Below are positions 57,415-64,000 of a stretch of DNA of 64,000 nt, in pieces. Source of the DNA: Azonexus hydrophilus (GTDB taxonomy: Bacteria > Pseudomonadota > Gammaproteobacteria > Burkholderiales > Rhodocyclaceae); assembly GCF_001956855.1 (NCBI RefSeq), contig NZ_MTHD01000001.1:682001-746000 (forward strand), read 5' to 3'. Both the position numbers and the translations under genes were made by a program. Numbering within the stretch: the first letter of the stretch is position 1; every line of letters begins with the position of its first letter. Under the pieces are notes generated by a model, which worked only from the letters and a program-made list of their open reading frames with translations, did not search any database and was not told the DNA's origin.

Positions 57415-58047
57415 TCAGATAGCCTTGCACAGGGTGTAGCTCGTGCTGCCGTCATCGACGTAGGCGGCGATGGCCGTGCTGAAATCGGGCGTGTTGACCG
57501 CGCTCTGGCCGAAGCCAAGGATGCTGCCCTTGCCGGGATTGCCATCATCTTGCTGGGCGTCGATCGCGTTGGCGATCTTTGCCGGCAGGTTGGTGGTACA
57601 CGCGACCAGTCCGGTGACCAGCGTTTTGGTACCATCGCTGAGATTGGTCTGGATCCCAGTCCGGCCGCCGACGGCATTGAACGGCTGATCGAAAGAGCTG
57701 GCATCACCGCCGATCAAACCGGAACGACGCAGGTGGTTCCACAGTATTTTGGGTTCTGCACTTGCCTCGGACGCATTGAAGTTGCCCTCGATGCTGCCGT
57801 CGCCATCCCCGTCTGTCGCGTCAGACCAGCGCGCCTTGGCGCCGTTGTCGTCGCCAGGCAGTGCCTTGTAGCGATCCTGATAACCGAGCACGGCGACGGC
57901 GACACCGTCGAGTTCCTTCTCGATGCTGCGGATCTTGCCCTGGGTGATCATTTCCTGCCCTTTCAGGATACCGCCCAATAGCAGGCCGATGACGACCAGC
58001 ACGATGGCGATTTCGATCAGGGTGAAACCTTGTTGTCCTTGCTGCAT
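57415..58047 (-). CDS. Type IV prepilin-like protein (major-type)
   Basis: This 210-residue protein starts MQQGQQGFTLIEIAIVLVVI, a short leader with a PilD cleavage site after Gly and Glu at mature position 5. The body resembles MSHA/PulG-type pseudopilins with GYQDRYKALPGDDNGAKARW and a C-terminal region with two cysteines (LVACTTN; YTLCKAI). It is the last gene of the leftward pseudopilus cluster, and its stop abuts that of the KefB-like gene. Confidence 0.88.
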   Translation of the reverse strand: MQQGQQGFTLIEIAIVLVVIGLLLGGILKGQEMITQGKIRSIEKELDGVAVAVLGYQDRYKALPGDDNGAKARWSDATDGDGDGSIEGNFNASEASAEPKILWNHLRRSGLIGGDASSFDQPFNAVGGRTGIQTNLSDGTKTLVTGLVACTTNLPAKIANAIDAQQDDGNPGKGSILGFGQSAVNTPDFSTAIAAYVDDGSTSYTLCKAI

Positions 58048-58074
58048 GGTGTGCTCCTCGGGTGGTTGAAAAAA

Positions 58075-58764
58075 TCAGGGCAGGCGGCCAGCGGCCAGCA
58101 TTCTTGCGTTGAGGATGGCCGGGATGATCCAGGTCACCAGGTCGTCGTAATGGTCGTCGGCCAGGCGATTGACGTAGATCAGGTCGGCATCGGCGTTTTC
58201 GTTTTCGTCGGGATGGCCGGCGGGGGTTGGTTGCCCGTTGCGGCGATAGCCGCCCGATCCGTTGCGACCGTGGCTGACGATGACGGCGGGGAGCTTGTCC
58301 GCCAGCTTGTTGCCAGCGCTGGCTGCAGGGCGGATGTTGGCGTTGCCCTCGCTGTCGAGCATGAAGCCGGCTCGGGCGTCGGCCGCCGGCGACGTGGTGA
58401 ATTCCCTGCGTGCGTAATAGCTCAGGCGCTGCCCCCAGGGATCGGTCTCGGCCAGGCCGAGGCTGCGCCAGGGCAGGACGCCGTGTTCCAGCGGGCAGCT
58501 TTCGTTGCCGGCATCGGCCAGGTCGCTGCCCAGCGCCGGCTCTGCCGGGCAGGGGAGTCGGCCGTGGCTGATGGCAAAACCGTAGAGGGCTTCCAGGCTC
58601 AGTTCCAGTTGTCGCCGCGCGCGCTGTTCTTCGGCCAGCTGTCGTTGTCCGGAGAGATTGCCGAGCATGCTGCCGGCAAGCAGACCGAAGACAATCAGCA
58701 CGACGCTCAGTTCGAGCAGCGAAAAGCCGGTTTGCCGGGGGCGATCAGAATGCGATCCGGTCAT
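58075..58764 (-). CDS. Minor prepilin with LPCP-LPW motif
   Basis: The protein has 229 residues from ATG 58764 (MTGSHSDRPRQTGFSLLELS), with the prepilin cleavage site and Glu5. After the helix it has ISHGRLPCPAEPALG and HGVLPWRSLGLAETDPWGQR, a motif also present in the adjacent 653-residue protein. The start lies inside the end of that gene (20-base overlap). It is probably a minor pilin. Confidence 0.85.
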   Translation of the reverse strand: MTGSHSDRPRQTGFSLLELSVVLIVFGLLAGSMLGNLSGQRQLAEEQRARRQLELSLEALYGFAISHGRLPCPAEPALGSDLADAGNESCPLEHGVLPWRSLGLAETDPWGQRLSYYARREFTTSPAADARAGFMLDSEGNANIRPAASAGNKLADKLPAVIVSHGRNGSGGYRRNGQPTPAGHPDENENADADLIYVNRLADDHYDDLVTWIIPAILNARMLAAGRLP

Positions 58765-60706
58765 TGCCCTGGGCCCTGGATAGCGGAATGTCGAACCATG
58801 GAACGGGATTGAGTGCATCGCCATTGCGTGACGGGTCGGCGTTGCGGCCTTCGAGGTAGTCCTGGATGGAAGCGCCCGGTCGCGCTTGCTTGTCCCGGCG
58901 GGAGCCGCCTGCGATGACGATCAGGGACAGTTGTTTTCGGCCGGCGGCCTGCAGTGTTGCCTGGGTCGGCTCGGCCGGTGATGACGTCTGGTAGAAAATG
59001 CTGTCCGCCCACTGATTGGTATTCCACCAACTGCCTTCTTCGTGCAGGAAGCGGCAGTGGATTGATGCCCAGACCATGGGCCAGGCCGCTGCTTCGCCGC
59101 CGTGGGTCACGCTCGATTGCTCGCGCAGACCTGCGCTGAGCTGGACGCTTGCCTGTTCCGCCGCCGCCAGGGCGGCGAGTGCCTTGCTGTGGTTGGCTGT
59201 CGTCGGCTTGTCCTGCCAGATGTTGATCGCGTCGCGGGCCCCGTCTTTGGCGCTGATTGTCAGCAAGCTTGTCGTCGCGACATCCTGCTGTTCCCGGGCG
59301 GTCCCGGCGACAGCTTCGGCATGGGTGGAGATCAGCCCGGCCAGCGTAGCGGCTTGCTGAGCCCACCGGCTGATTTCGCGTGCTGGTCCGACCAGCGACT
59401 GCTGCAGGGGGCGAGGCTCGGCCGTGTCCAGGCTGGTGAAGTATTCGCCGGCCTGGCGCAAACGCTCGGTTGCTGCGCGCAACGCTGCTCTGGCTGTCTC
59501 TTCGGGCGGAGGCTTGCCCTGGGTTGCGGCCTGCCATGAAAGCGCATCCAGCCCGTAGTGCAAAAGTGCCTCGTCAAGGTGGTCGACCGCAATAATTGCT
59601 GCGGCAAGACCCGCACGGATGCTGCTGCCCTCGCTGCGGGCGATCCGGTCGTTGGCCGCTGCGCTGGAAATTATGCTTTCCAGCCCCGTCAGTGGTGTTT
59701 TTGTATCGTCGGCCAAGGTTTTCAGCGCCTCGCCGACCTGCGCCAGGCTGGTCAGCAGGTTCGCTGTCTGCACGCTTGCTTCGGCAAGCTGCGCCAGGGC
59801 CGATAGTTGAGTGGCTGCATCTGGTGCCGAGGCAAGTGCTTCCTGCCCGGTCGCCAGCGCACTTGCAGCGATATCGAGCATCCGCGTCGCACCCTCGCCT
59901 GGCTGGCTCAGGGGCAGGCGGCCGAAGCGGGCGGCGGCCCTGCCTTGCCGCGCCGCCGCCGAAAATGGGGCCGGCCACGGATAGTGGCCGGCCTGCCGGG
60001 CGTGGGCCGACAGGCAGCGGCGTACGCTATTGACCGCTCGTTGCTCGACGGCGGCCATCAGTTCCTCCCGGCTGATGGCCAGCATCCGGTCATTTCCGTT
60101 CTTGTCAGGGCTGATGTAGTCAAATGTGCTGGTCCCGGACAGTTCGCCTTCGAGGTAATCGCTCGGGTTGTTCGATGGTCGATGCTGTCCGGCTTGGGGC
60201 GTGCGTCCGGCTATGAGCAGCGCAGCGATTTCGCCATTGCCGTCCAGTGCCAGGCCGGTGGGCGTATCGCTGTTGATTGGCATTGCACTGTTGTCGTCAC
60301 GCAGATTGGGCGCGATGACATACCAGAGCGTGTTGTTCCCGTCGTCGCGGGGTTCCGGCATGTCCAGCGTGACCCAGGGGAGGCGGCCGATGGGGCTTGG
60401 GCACTGGTTGCGCGTGAGCATGTCGGCTTTGCCATCGCCGGGTATGTTGGCCAAGCCGGGACTGTCGGTGAGCAGGTCCGGGCAGGGCAGGCTGCCTGGG
60501 CGGTTGTCGTCGTTGGCGGCGCGGGCAATCAGGATGTCGCGGGCCATGGATAGCGTGACGTGGACGTCGGCTTCCGTTGTTCTCGCATTGCTGAAGCGAC
60601 TGGCATGCGTGGTCTGCAGGTAGGCTGCGATGCCAAGCTGGCCGAGCAGCAGCAGCGCGAACAGCCCAGCACCATGCTGCCGTTGACGTGTGGCTGGCGG
60701 ATTCAT
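58745..60706 (-). CDS. Large pseudopilus-associated protein, 653 residues
   Basis: It starts MNPPATRQRQHGAGLFALLL: a short basic leader and one hydrophobic helix, prepilin-like in position but without Glu at position 5 and without a consensus FTLIE. Residues 75-120 carry the same SLPCPDLL...IGRLPWVTLDMPE motif as the minor prepilin. A long helical Ala/Gln-rich middle (about 230-480) and a C-terminal domain with few cysteines follow. ATG 60706 overlaps the upstream stop (ATGA). It could be a tip adhesin or giant minor pilin. A repeat core lies in it (AAIIAVDHLDEALL). Confidence 0.7.
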   Translation of the reverse strand: MNPPATRQRQHGAGLFALLLLGQLGIAAYLQTTHASRFSNARTTEADVHVTLSMARDILIARAANDDNRPGSLPCPDLLTDSPGLANIPGDGKADMLTRNQCPSPIGRLPWVTLDMPEPRDDGNNTLWYVIAPNLRDDNSAMPINSDTPTGLALDGNGEIAALLIAGRTPQAGQHRPSNNPSDYLEGELSGTSTFDYISPDKNGNDRMLAISREELMAAVEQRAVNSVRRCLSAHARQAGHYPWPAPFSAAARQGRAAARFGRLPLSQPGEGATRMLDIAASALATGQEALASAPDAATQLSALAQLAEASVQTANLLTSLAQVGEALKTLADDTKTPLTGLESIISSAAANDRIARSEGSSIRAGLAAAIIAVDHLDEALLHYGLDALSWQAATQGKPPPEETARAALRAATERLRQAGEYFTSLDTAEPRPLQQSLVGPAREISRWAQQAATLAGLISTHAEAVAGTAREQQDVATTSLLTISAKDGARDAINIWQDKPTTANHSKALAALAAAEQASVQLSAGLREQSSVTHGGEAAAWPMVWASIHCRFLHEEGSWWNTNQWADSIFYQTSSPAEPTQATLQAAGRKQLSLIVIAGGSRRDKQARPGASIQDYLEGRNADPSRNGDALNPVPWFDIPLSRAQGNDRIAF

Positions 60707-61014
60707 GGCCACCCCTCGCTGTGATGGCGATGCAGGCTGCCGGGCGGCAATAATGGTTGCAGCAGGCTGTCGCCGACGATCTGCGCAGGGGGTGTGGCAT
60801 CGCTGGCCTGACCGTCTACCCAGTAAATGCGGCGGCCGTGCTCGCTGCGCATGACACCATCCAGACGCCCGGGGGGAGTCGTTGCCTCGCCATGCGCCTT
60901 TTCCTGCTCAAGCAAGCGGCGTTCGTCAGGGCTGAAGAACAGCCGGCCTGGCGTTTGCGCCTGGCAGGATGCGCTGAGCAGCAGGCATAGCATGAGCAAG
61001 GGCCGGCGGTTCAC
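60703..61014 (-). CDS. Small secreted pilus-assembly protein (PilP/MshK-like position)
   Basis: The protein has 103 residues from GTG 61014, which overlaps the upstream stop (GTGA). Signal peptide MNRRPLLMLCLLLSASCQAQ, then GRLFFSPDERRLLEQ and a short domain RIYWVDGQASDATPPAQIVG. Its place after the PilO-like gene matches MshK/PilP, a periplasmic partner of the secretin, though sequence likeness is weak. Confidence 0.65.
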   Translation of the reverse strand: MNRRPLLMLCLLLSASCQAQTPGRLFFSPDERRLLEQEKAHGEATTPPGRLDGVMRSEHGRRIYWVDGQASDATPPAQIVGDSLLQPLLPPGSLHRHHSEGWP

Positions 61015-61538
61015 GGTGACTCGTTCATGTGTAGATACAACAGGGCGAGCTGGCAGTCCGCTTTCAGTCCGCCGATATCCCTGCTGATCCGGCAACTGCG
61101 CAGGTGGTGCTGGATTTCCGATTGGTCGTGCCAGCTGCTCAGTATTTCAAGCAGGGTTTCCTCGTGGAGCAGCGGTGTCTGCAGGCGAATCAGGCGTTCC
61201 CGCCACGGACCATTCCCGTTGGGGCGTGGCGGCATTTCGCTGATCCGTGCTTCCTGGGGGAGCAGGGGTGGGATTACGGCAACCTGGGTGTCTGGTGCTG
61301 TTTTTTTCAGTTGTTTCAACACAACAAGCGCTCGCGAGAGGTCGTCGGCGTTACGGCGCAGCGCCTCGAGTTCGTTGCTGGCGCGTAGTCTCGCGAGCCG
61401 CAATTGTTGATGCCCGGCTTCTGCTTGTACGGCTTTTTCCCAGCTCCAGGCGCTGAGCAGCGCGCTGCCCAACAGGGTGCCAAGGCATGCCGCGAGAGGG
61501 AAACGCCAGTCAGGATGGAGGTTGCGTAGTTGTCTCAT
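61011..61538 (-). CDS. PilO/MshJ-like pilus-assembly protein
   Basis: The protein has 175 residues from ATG 61538 (MRQLRNLHPDWRFPLAACLG). One membrane helix (LAACLGTLLGSALLSAWSW) is followed by a coiled coil (QLRLARLRASNELEALRRNA) and a small periplasmic domain, the layout of PilO, GspM or MshJ. It is coupled to its neighbours by 4-base overlaps. Confidence 0.7.
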   Translation of the reverse strand: MRQLRNLHPDWRFPLAACLGTLLGSALLSAWSWEKAVQAEAGHQQLRLARLRASNELEALRRNADDLSRALVVLKQLKKTAPDTQVAVIPPLLPQEARISEMPPRPNGNGPWRERLIRLQTPLLHEETLLEILSSWHDQSEIQHHLRSCRISRDIGGLKADCQLALLYLHMNESP

Positions 61539-62893
61539 CGGTGAGCGCTTGGGTCGAGTTGAAGCTGGAACTTGAAGCCTGGCTCCGCCGCGCTTGGCGC
61601 AAGAGAGCGTGACAGGGTGGTCGAGAAAGTCTTCCCGAGTTGCGCCTGGAAGTGCTGGAAGGTGGTTTGGGCGGTCGTGCTGTCCACCTCGGTGACGCGG
61701 CCGCCGAGGTGGATGTGGTGCGTTGTCGTGGTCAACGGCAGCGCCGTGTCGGTTTGCCAATGCAGCTCGTCAAGCGCAATGTTCGGTGAGGCATCCATGA
61801 CCTGGCTCAGGGCATGCAGTGTTGTGGCGAAGGCGCCACGGTGAAGTGACAGGGCTCGCTGGTCGCTGGCCAGTTGCAGTAGTTGGCCGGACGTCAGACC
61901 GCTTGGCGCAAGTGTCGAATTGATCTGCTGGATTTCGGCATCGATGCTTTCGTGCAGTTGTTTTTCCTCGCGGCTGGCCTGGTGCTGCACCCGGCTGTGG
62001 AGTTCCCGCTCCATCGTCAGCGCCAGGCCGAGAGATGCAGCCAGCGCCGTGCTGCGCCATAACCAGCGGATGGCTTGCTGGCGGCGCGCCGGTTGCAGGT
62101 GTTCAGGTGCTGCGAACTGCGCCCGCGGCCAGCGGCGGTCGGAAACCGAGACGAACAGGCTGGCGCTGTTGCTCTCCGGACTGGTGATGCGCAGTGCAAT
62201 GTTGGGCAAGACTGTCTGTTCCAGCCACTCCGCATCGCCGATGAGGCAAAGCGCTGGCGTTGGCGTCGATCCGCGCTGGCGGGCGGTTTGTTCCAGGAAT
62301 CGACGATGTTCTTCGGCGATACCGAAAGGTGTGTCGGCGGTGATCAGCCGGGAAAAGCAGAGCTGTCCATGCCGGAGCAGGCTGAACCGCAATGCGCGGT
62401 TGTGGCGGGAAATCGCCAGAAAAAATTCGTCTGCCGGCATGGCCTGGCGCAATAGCTGCGGCAAAAGCTGGGGCAGGCTGTAGATGCCTGCAAGGGCGGC
62501 CCCGGCGCTGCTCAATCGGCTGGTCCAGCTGGCTAGCGTGGGTGTGTTGGCCAGTGCCATGAACAGGACTGGAGTCTCTCCGTTCTGCTGTTTCCCCGCC
62601 GGGGCCGTGCAGCGCCACGGGGTGTCGGGAAACAGGCGCTTGCTGCGGGCTTGCAACAGCTGTTTGCGTTCGTTTCTAGGCAGGCCTGGGTGGGTGTCGA
62701 AGACCAGGTTTTCTGCTTCCTGGTTCACCAGCAAAAGAAAGCGTTTTTTGCGGTCGACCGCAAGAAATTGCGAAAAATCAGCGACGCCTTCCGGGGTGTC
62801 TGCGAAGGTCCCGGTTTTTTCCAGGCACGCTCCTTGTTTCTGCCAGGCCGTGAGCTCGTTGCCTTCAAGATAAAGTCGGCACGGGCGAGTCAT
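61535..62893 (-). CDS. PilM-PilN fused pilus-assembly protein (MshI/GspL-like)
   Basis: The protein has 452 residues from ATG 62893 (MTRPCRLYLEGNELTAWQKQ). An N-terminal actin-like PilM/GspL-type domain (residues 1-265) is followed by one helix at about 270-290 (WRSTALAASLGLALTME) and a periplasmic coiled coil plus small PilN-like domain. It would carry signals between the assembly ATPase and periplasmic parts. A USS-like copy with the full 16-base palindrome encodes FLAVDRKKRFLLL near residue 45. Confidence 0.75.
   Translation of the reverse strand: MTRPCRLYLEGNELTAWQKQGACLEKTGTFADTPEGVADFSQFLAVDRKKRFLLLVNQEAENLVFDTHPGLPRNERKQLLQARSKRLFPDTPWRCTAPAGKQQNGETPVLFMALANTPTLASWTSRLSSAGAALAGIYSLPQLLPQLLRQAMPADEFFLAISRHNRALRFSLLRHGQLCFSRLITADTPFGIAEEHRRFLEQTARQRGSTPTPALCLIGDAEWLEQTVLPNIALRITSPESNSASLFVSVSDRRWPRAQFAAPEHLQPARRQQAIRWLWRSTALAASLGLALTMERELHSRVQHQASREEKQLHESIDAEIQQINSTLAPSGLTSGQLLQLASDQRALSLHRGAFATTLHALSQVMDASPNIALDELHWQTDTALPLTTTTHHIHLGGRVTEVDSTTAQTTFQHFQAQLGKTFSTTLSRSLAPSAAEPGFKFQLQLDPSAHR
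62744..62778 (+). repeat. USS-like repeat copy 18
   Basis: It contains TTGCGGTCGACCGCAA (62748-62763), a perfect 16-base palindrome, then GAAATTGCGAAAAATC. It is within the PilM-like gene. Confidence 0.7.
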
Positions 62894-64000
62894 GGTGATA
62901 CTTGCCCGATGATGCCGTAGATCGGTTGCATCGTTGCCAGCATGATCCAGCCGAGCAGGATGCCGATGCACAGGGTCAGGGCGGGTTCGAGCAAGGTCTG
63001 CAGGATGGCGATGCTTTCCCGGGCTTCACGCTCGTAGCGCTGGGCGATATTGTTCAGCGCCTTGTCCAGGCCGCCGGTCTTTTCTCCGATTTGCAGCATG
63101 CGGACCAGAAGCGGCGGAAAGATGTCATGCTTGGCGAAGGCCTCGGCCAGACTGCTGCCTTGTTCGACGGCATGGCGGATGCGCTGCAGGGCTTGCCCAA
63201 ACACCCTGTTGGAACAGCTTTTCTGCACCGCCTCGAGCGCTTCCAGCAGCGGAATGCCGGTGCTGTAGAGTAGCGCCAGCAGGTCAGCCAGGCGGGCGAC
63301 GGCAAGTCTGCGGCTGACCCGCCCGGTCAGCGGGGCATTCAGCGCGAGTCGGTCCAGCCGCAAGCGCAGTGCCGGCCGGTAGCTGAGTGCTCCGGCACCG
63401 AGCAGCAACAGCAGTGGTGGTGTGCCGATGACGTACGGCCAGTATCCGGTCAGGAAGTCGGAAACGACGAACAGCAGACGGGTATGCAGCGGCAAGGGCA
63501 GGCCGCTTTCTCCCAGGAAGCTGCGGATTTGCGGTACGAGAAAGATCATCAGGAAGGCGCTTGCCGCCATTACCAGTCCGCCAGCCACGGCCGGATAGAG
63601 CAGCAACTGGCGGGTGCCGGCGGCCAGCGCTTCGCTTTGGCGCAAGTTGTTGCCGAGACGGTGCAGGATGTCCGGCAAACGGCCGCTGAGTTCGCCGGCC
63701 CGGATGATGCCGACAAGCGCGGGTTCGGTGTCGCCAACTTCGCTCTGCAAGGCTGCCGACAGGGATTTCCCGCCGATGACGGCGGCGGCCAGGCGCGTGC
63801 TCAGTTGGCGCAGATTCCTGCTGTCGCTGCCCTGAGCCAGATCCTGCAGGGCGTCGATCAGCGGGATGCCGGCGTTGAGCAGATGTTCGACATGAAAGCA
63901 GAAATCGATCAGGTCGCGGCGTGCAGGCTTGCCGCTTGCCGCGGAGCGCAGACGGCGGGCGCTCAGCAAGTCGAGTCCCTGCTGCTGCAGTTGCTGCGCC
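62890..64000 (-). CDS. GspF/PilC-family inner-membrane platform protein (5' end outside window)
   Basis: The frame runs off the right edge (residues AQQLQQQGLDLLSARRLRS), so about 370 residues are visible. Two T2SSF repeats are present: DFCFHVEHLLNAGIPLIDAL with GELSGRLPDILHRL, and LADLLALLYSTGIPLLEALE with GEKTGGLDKALNNIA, with three membrane helices. It is the platform of a type IV pilus or type II secretion-like machine; the ATPase and secretin are probably just beyond the edge. Confidence 0.9.
   Translation of the reverse strand, partial: AQQLQQQGLDLLSARRLRSAASGKPARRDLIDFCFHVEHLLNAGIPLIDALQDLAQGSDSRNLRQLSTRLAAAVIGGKSLSAALQSEVGDTEPALVGIIRAGELSGRLPDILHRLGNNLRQSEALAAGTRQLLLYPAVAGGLVMAASAFLMIFLVPQIRSFLGESGLPLPLHTRLLFVVSDFLTGYWPYVIGTPPLLLLLGAGALSYRPALRLRLDRLALNAPLTGRVSRRLAVARLADLLALLYSTGIPLLEALEAVQKSCSNRVFGQALQRIRHAVEQGSSLAEAFAKHDIFPPLLVRMLQIGEKTGGLDKALNNIAQRYEREARESIAILQTLLEPALTLCIGILLGWIMLATMQPIYGIIGQVSP

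Noticed and set aside
23021..62778. Explaining the repeat as a restriction palindrome (GTCGAC) or REP element
   Set aside because: A bare hexamer would not bring one-sided phased A tracts, and REP elements have longer conserved stems and stay in intergenic DNA; here most copies are inside genes.

Overview
The window reads as a chromosomal segment of a GC-rich betaproteobacterium, most likely in the Rhodocyclales (Dechloromonas/Azonexus-like). The reasons are a dcw-cluster tail running into lpxC, a DciA-like gene, an M23 peptidase and secA; a Burkholderia/Rhodocyclales-type porin; trpEGDC; two phasins plus a MaoC-type hydratase (polyhydroxyalkanoate metabolism); and nitrogen-fixation accessory genes (NafY-like, flavodoxin). 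The genus is inferred from gene content only. I see no tRNA, rRNA, CRISPR array, prophage or insertion sequence.

Layout. 1-9 kb: cell division and envelope (ddl end, ftsQAZ, lpxC, dciA-like, M23 peptidase, secA). 9-13 kb: argJ, an AI-2E-family permease, a SAM methyltransferase, apaG and rpe. 13-17.2 kb: a putative Trp-rich leader and trpEGDC. 17.3-18.5 kb: major porin. 18.6-21.5 kb (minus): rplU-rpmA-obg-proB behind a good sigma70 promoter. 21.6-23.5 kb: FKBP isomerase, an RluF-like enzyme, a MaoC hydratase. 23.6-28.4 kb (minus): a MacAB-like exporter with two separate permeases. 28.7-38 kb: mixed housekeeping (RidA, CheX-like protein, M23, TlpA-like, YpfJ-like, pyrF, a solitary TaqI-like DNA methyltransferase, glnS, a PiT transporter). 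38.2-42.5 kb: crcB and a nif-linked block with three sigma54-type promoters and one NifA-type site. 42.5-51.7 kb: HlyIII protein, MCP, lipoprotein, hrpA, EI24 and CinA-like proteins. 51.8-53.2 kb: two phasins with a promoter flanked by PhaR-like operators. 53.2-57.4 kb: lptA, lptC, kdsD (kdsC missing) and a KefB-like antiporter. 57.4-64 kb (minus): a tightly overlapped pseudopilus/MSHA-like gene cluster that continues past the right edge.

The strongest undescribed-looking signal is not a gene. It is an interspersed oriented motif, TGCGGTC(G/A)AC followed by one or two A-tracts about one helical turn apart. At least 18 good copies lie on both strands, inside genes and next to terminators. Its architecture resembles the Pasteurellaceae DNA uptake signal sequence (GCGGT core plus phased A/T tracts). 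I list the copies as repeats and discuss it as the lead finding.
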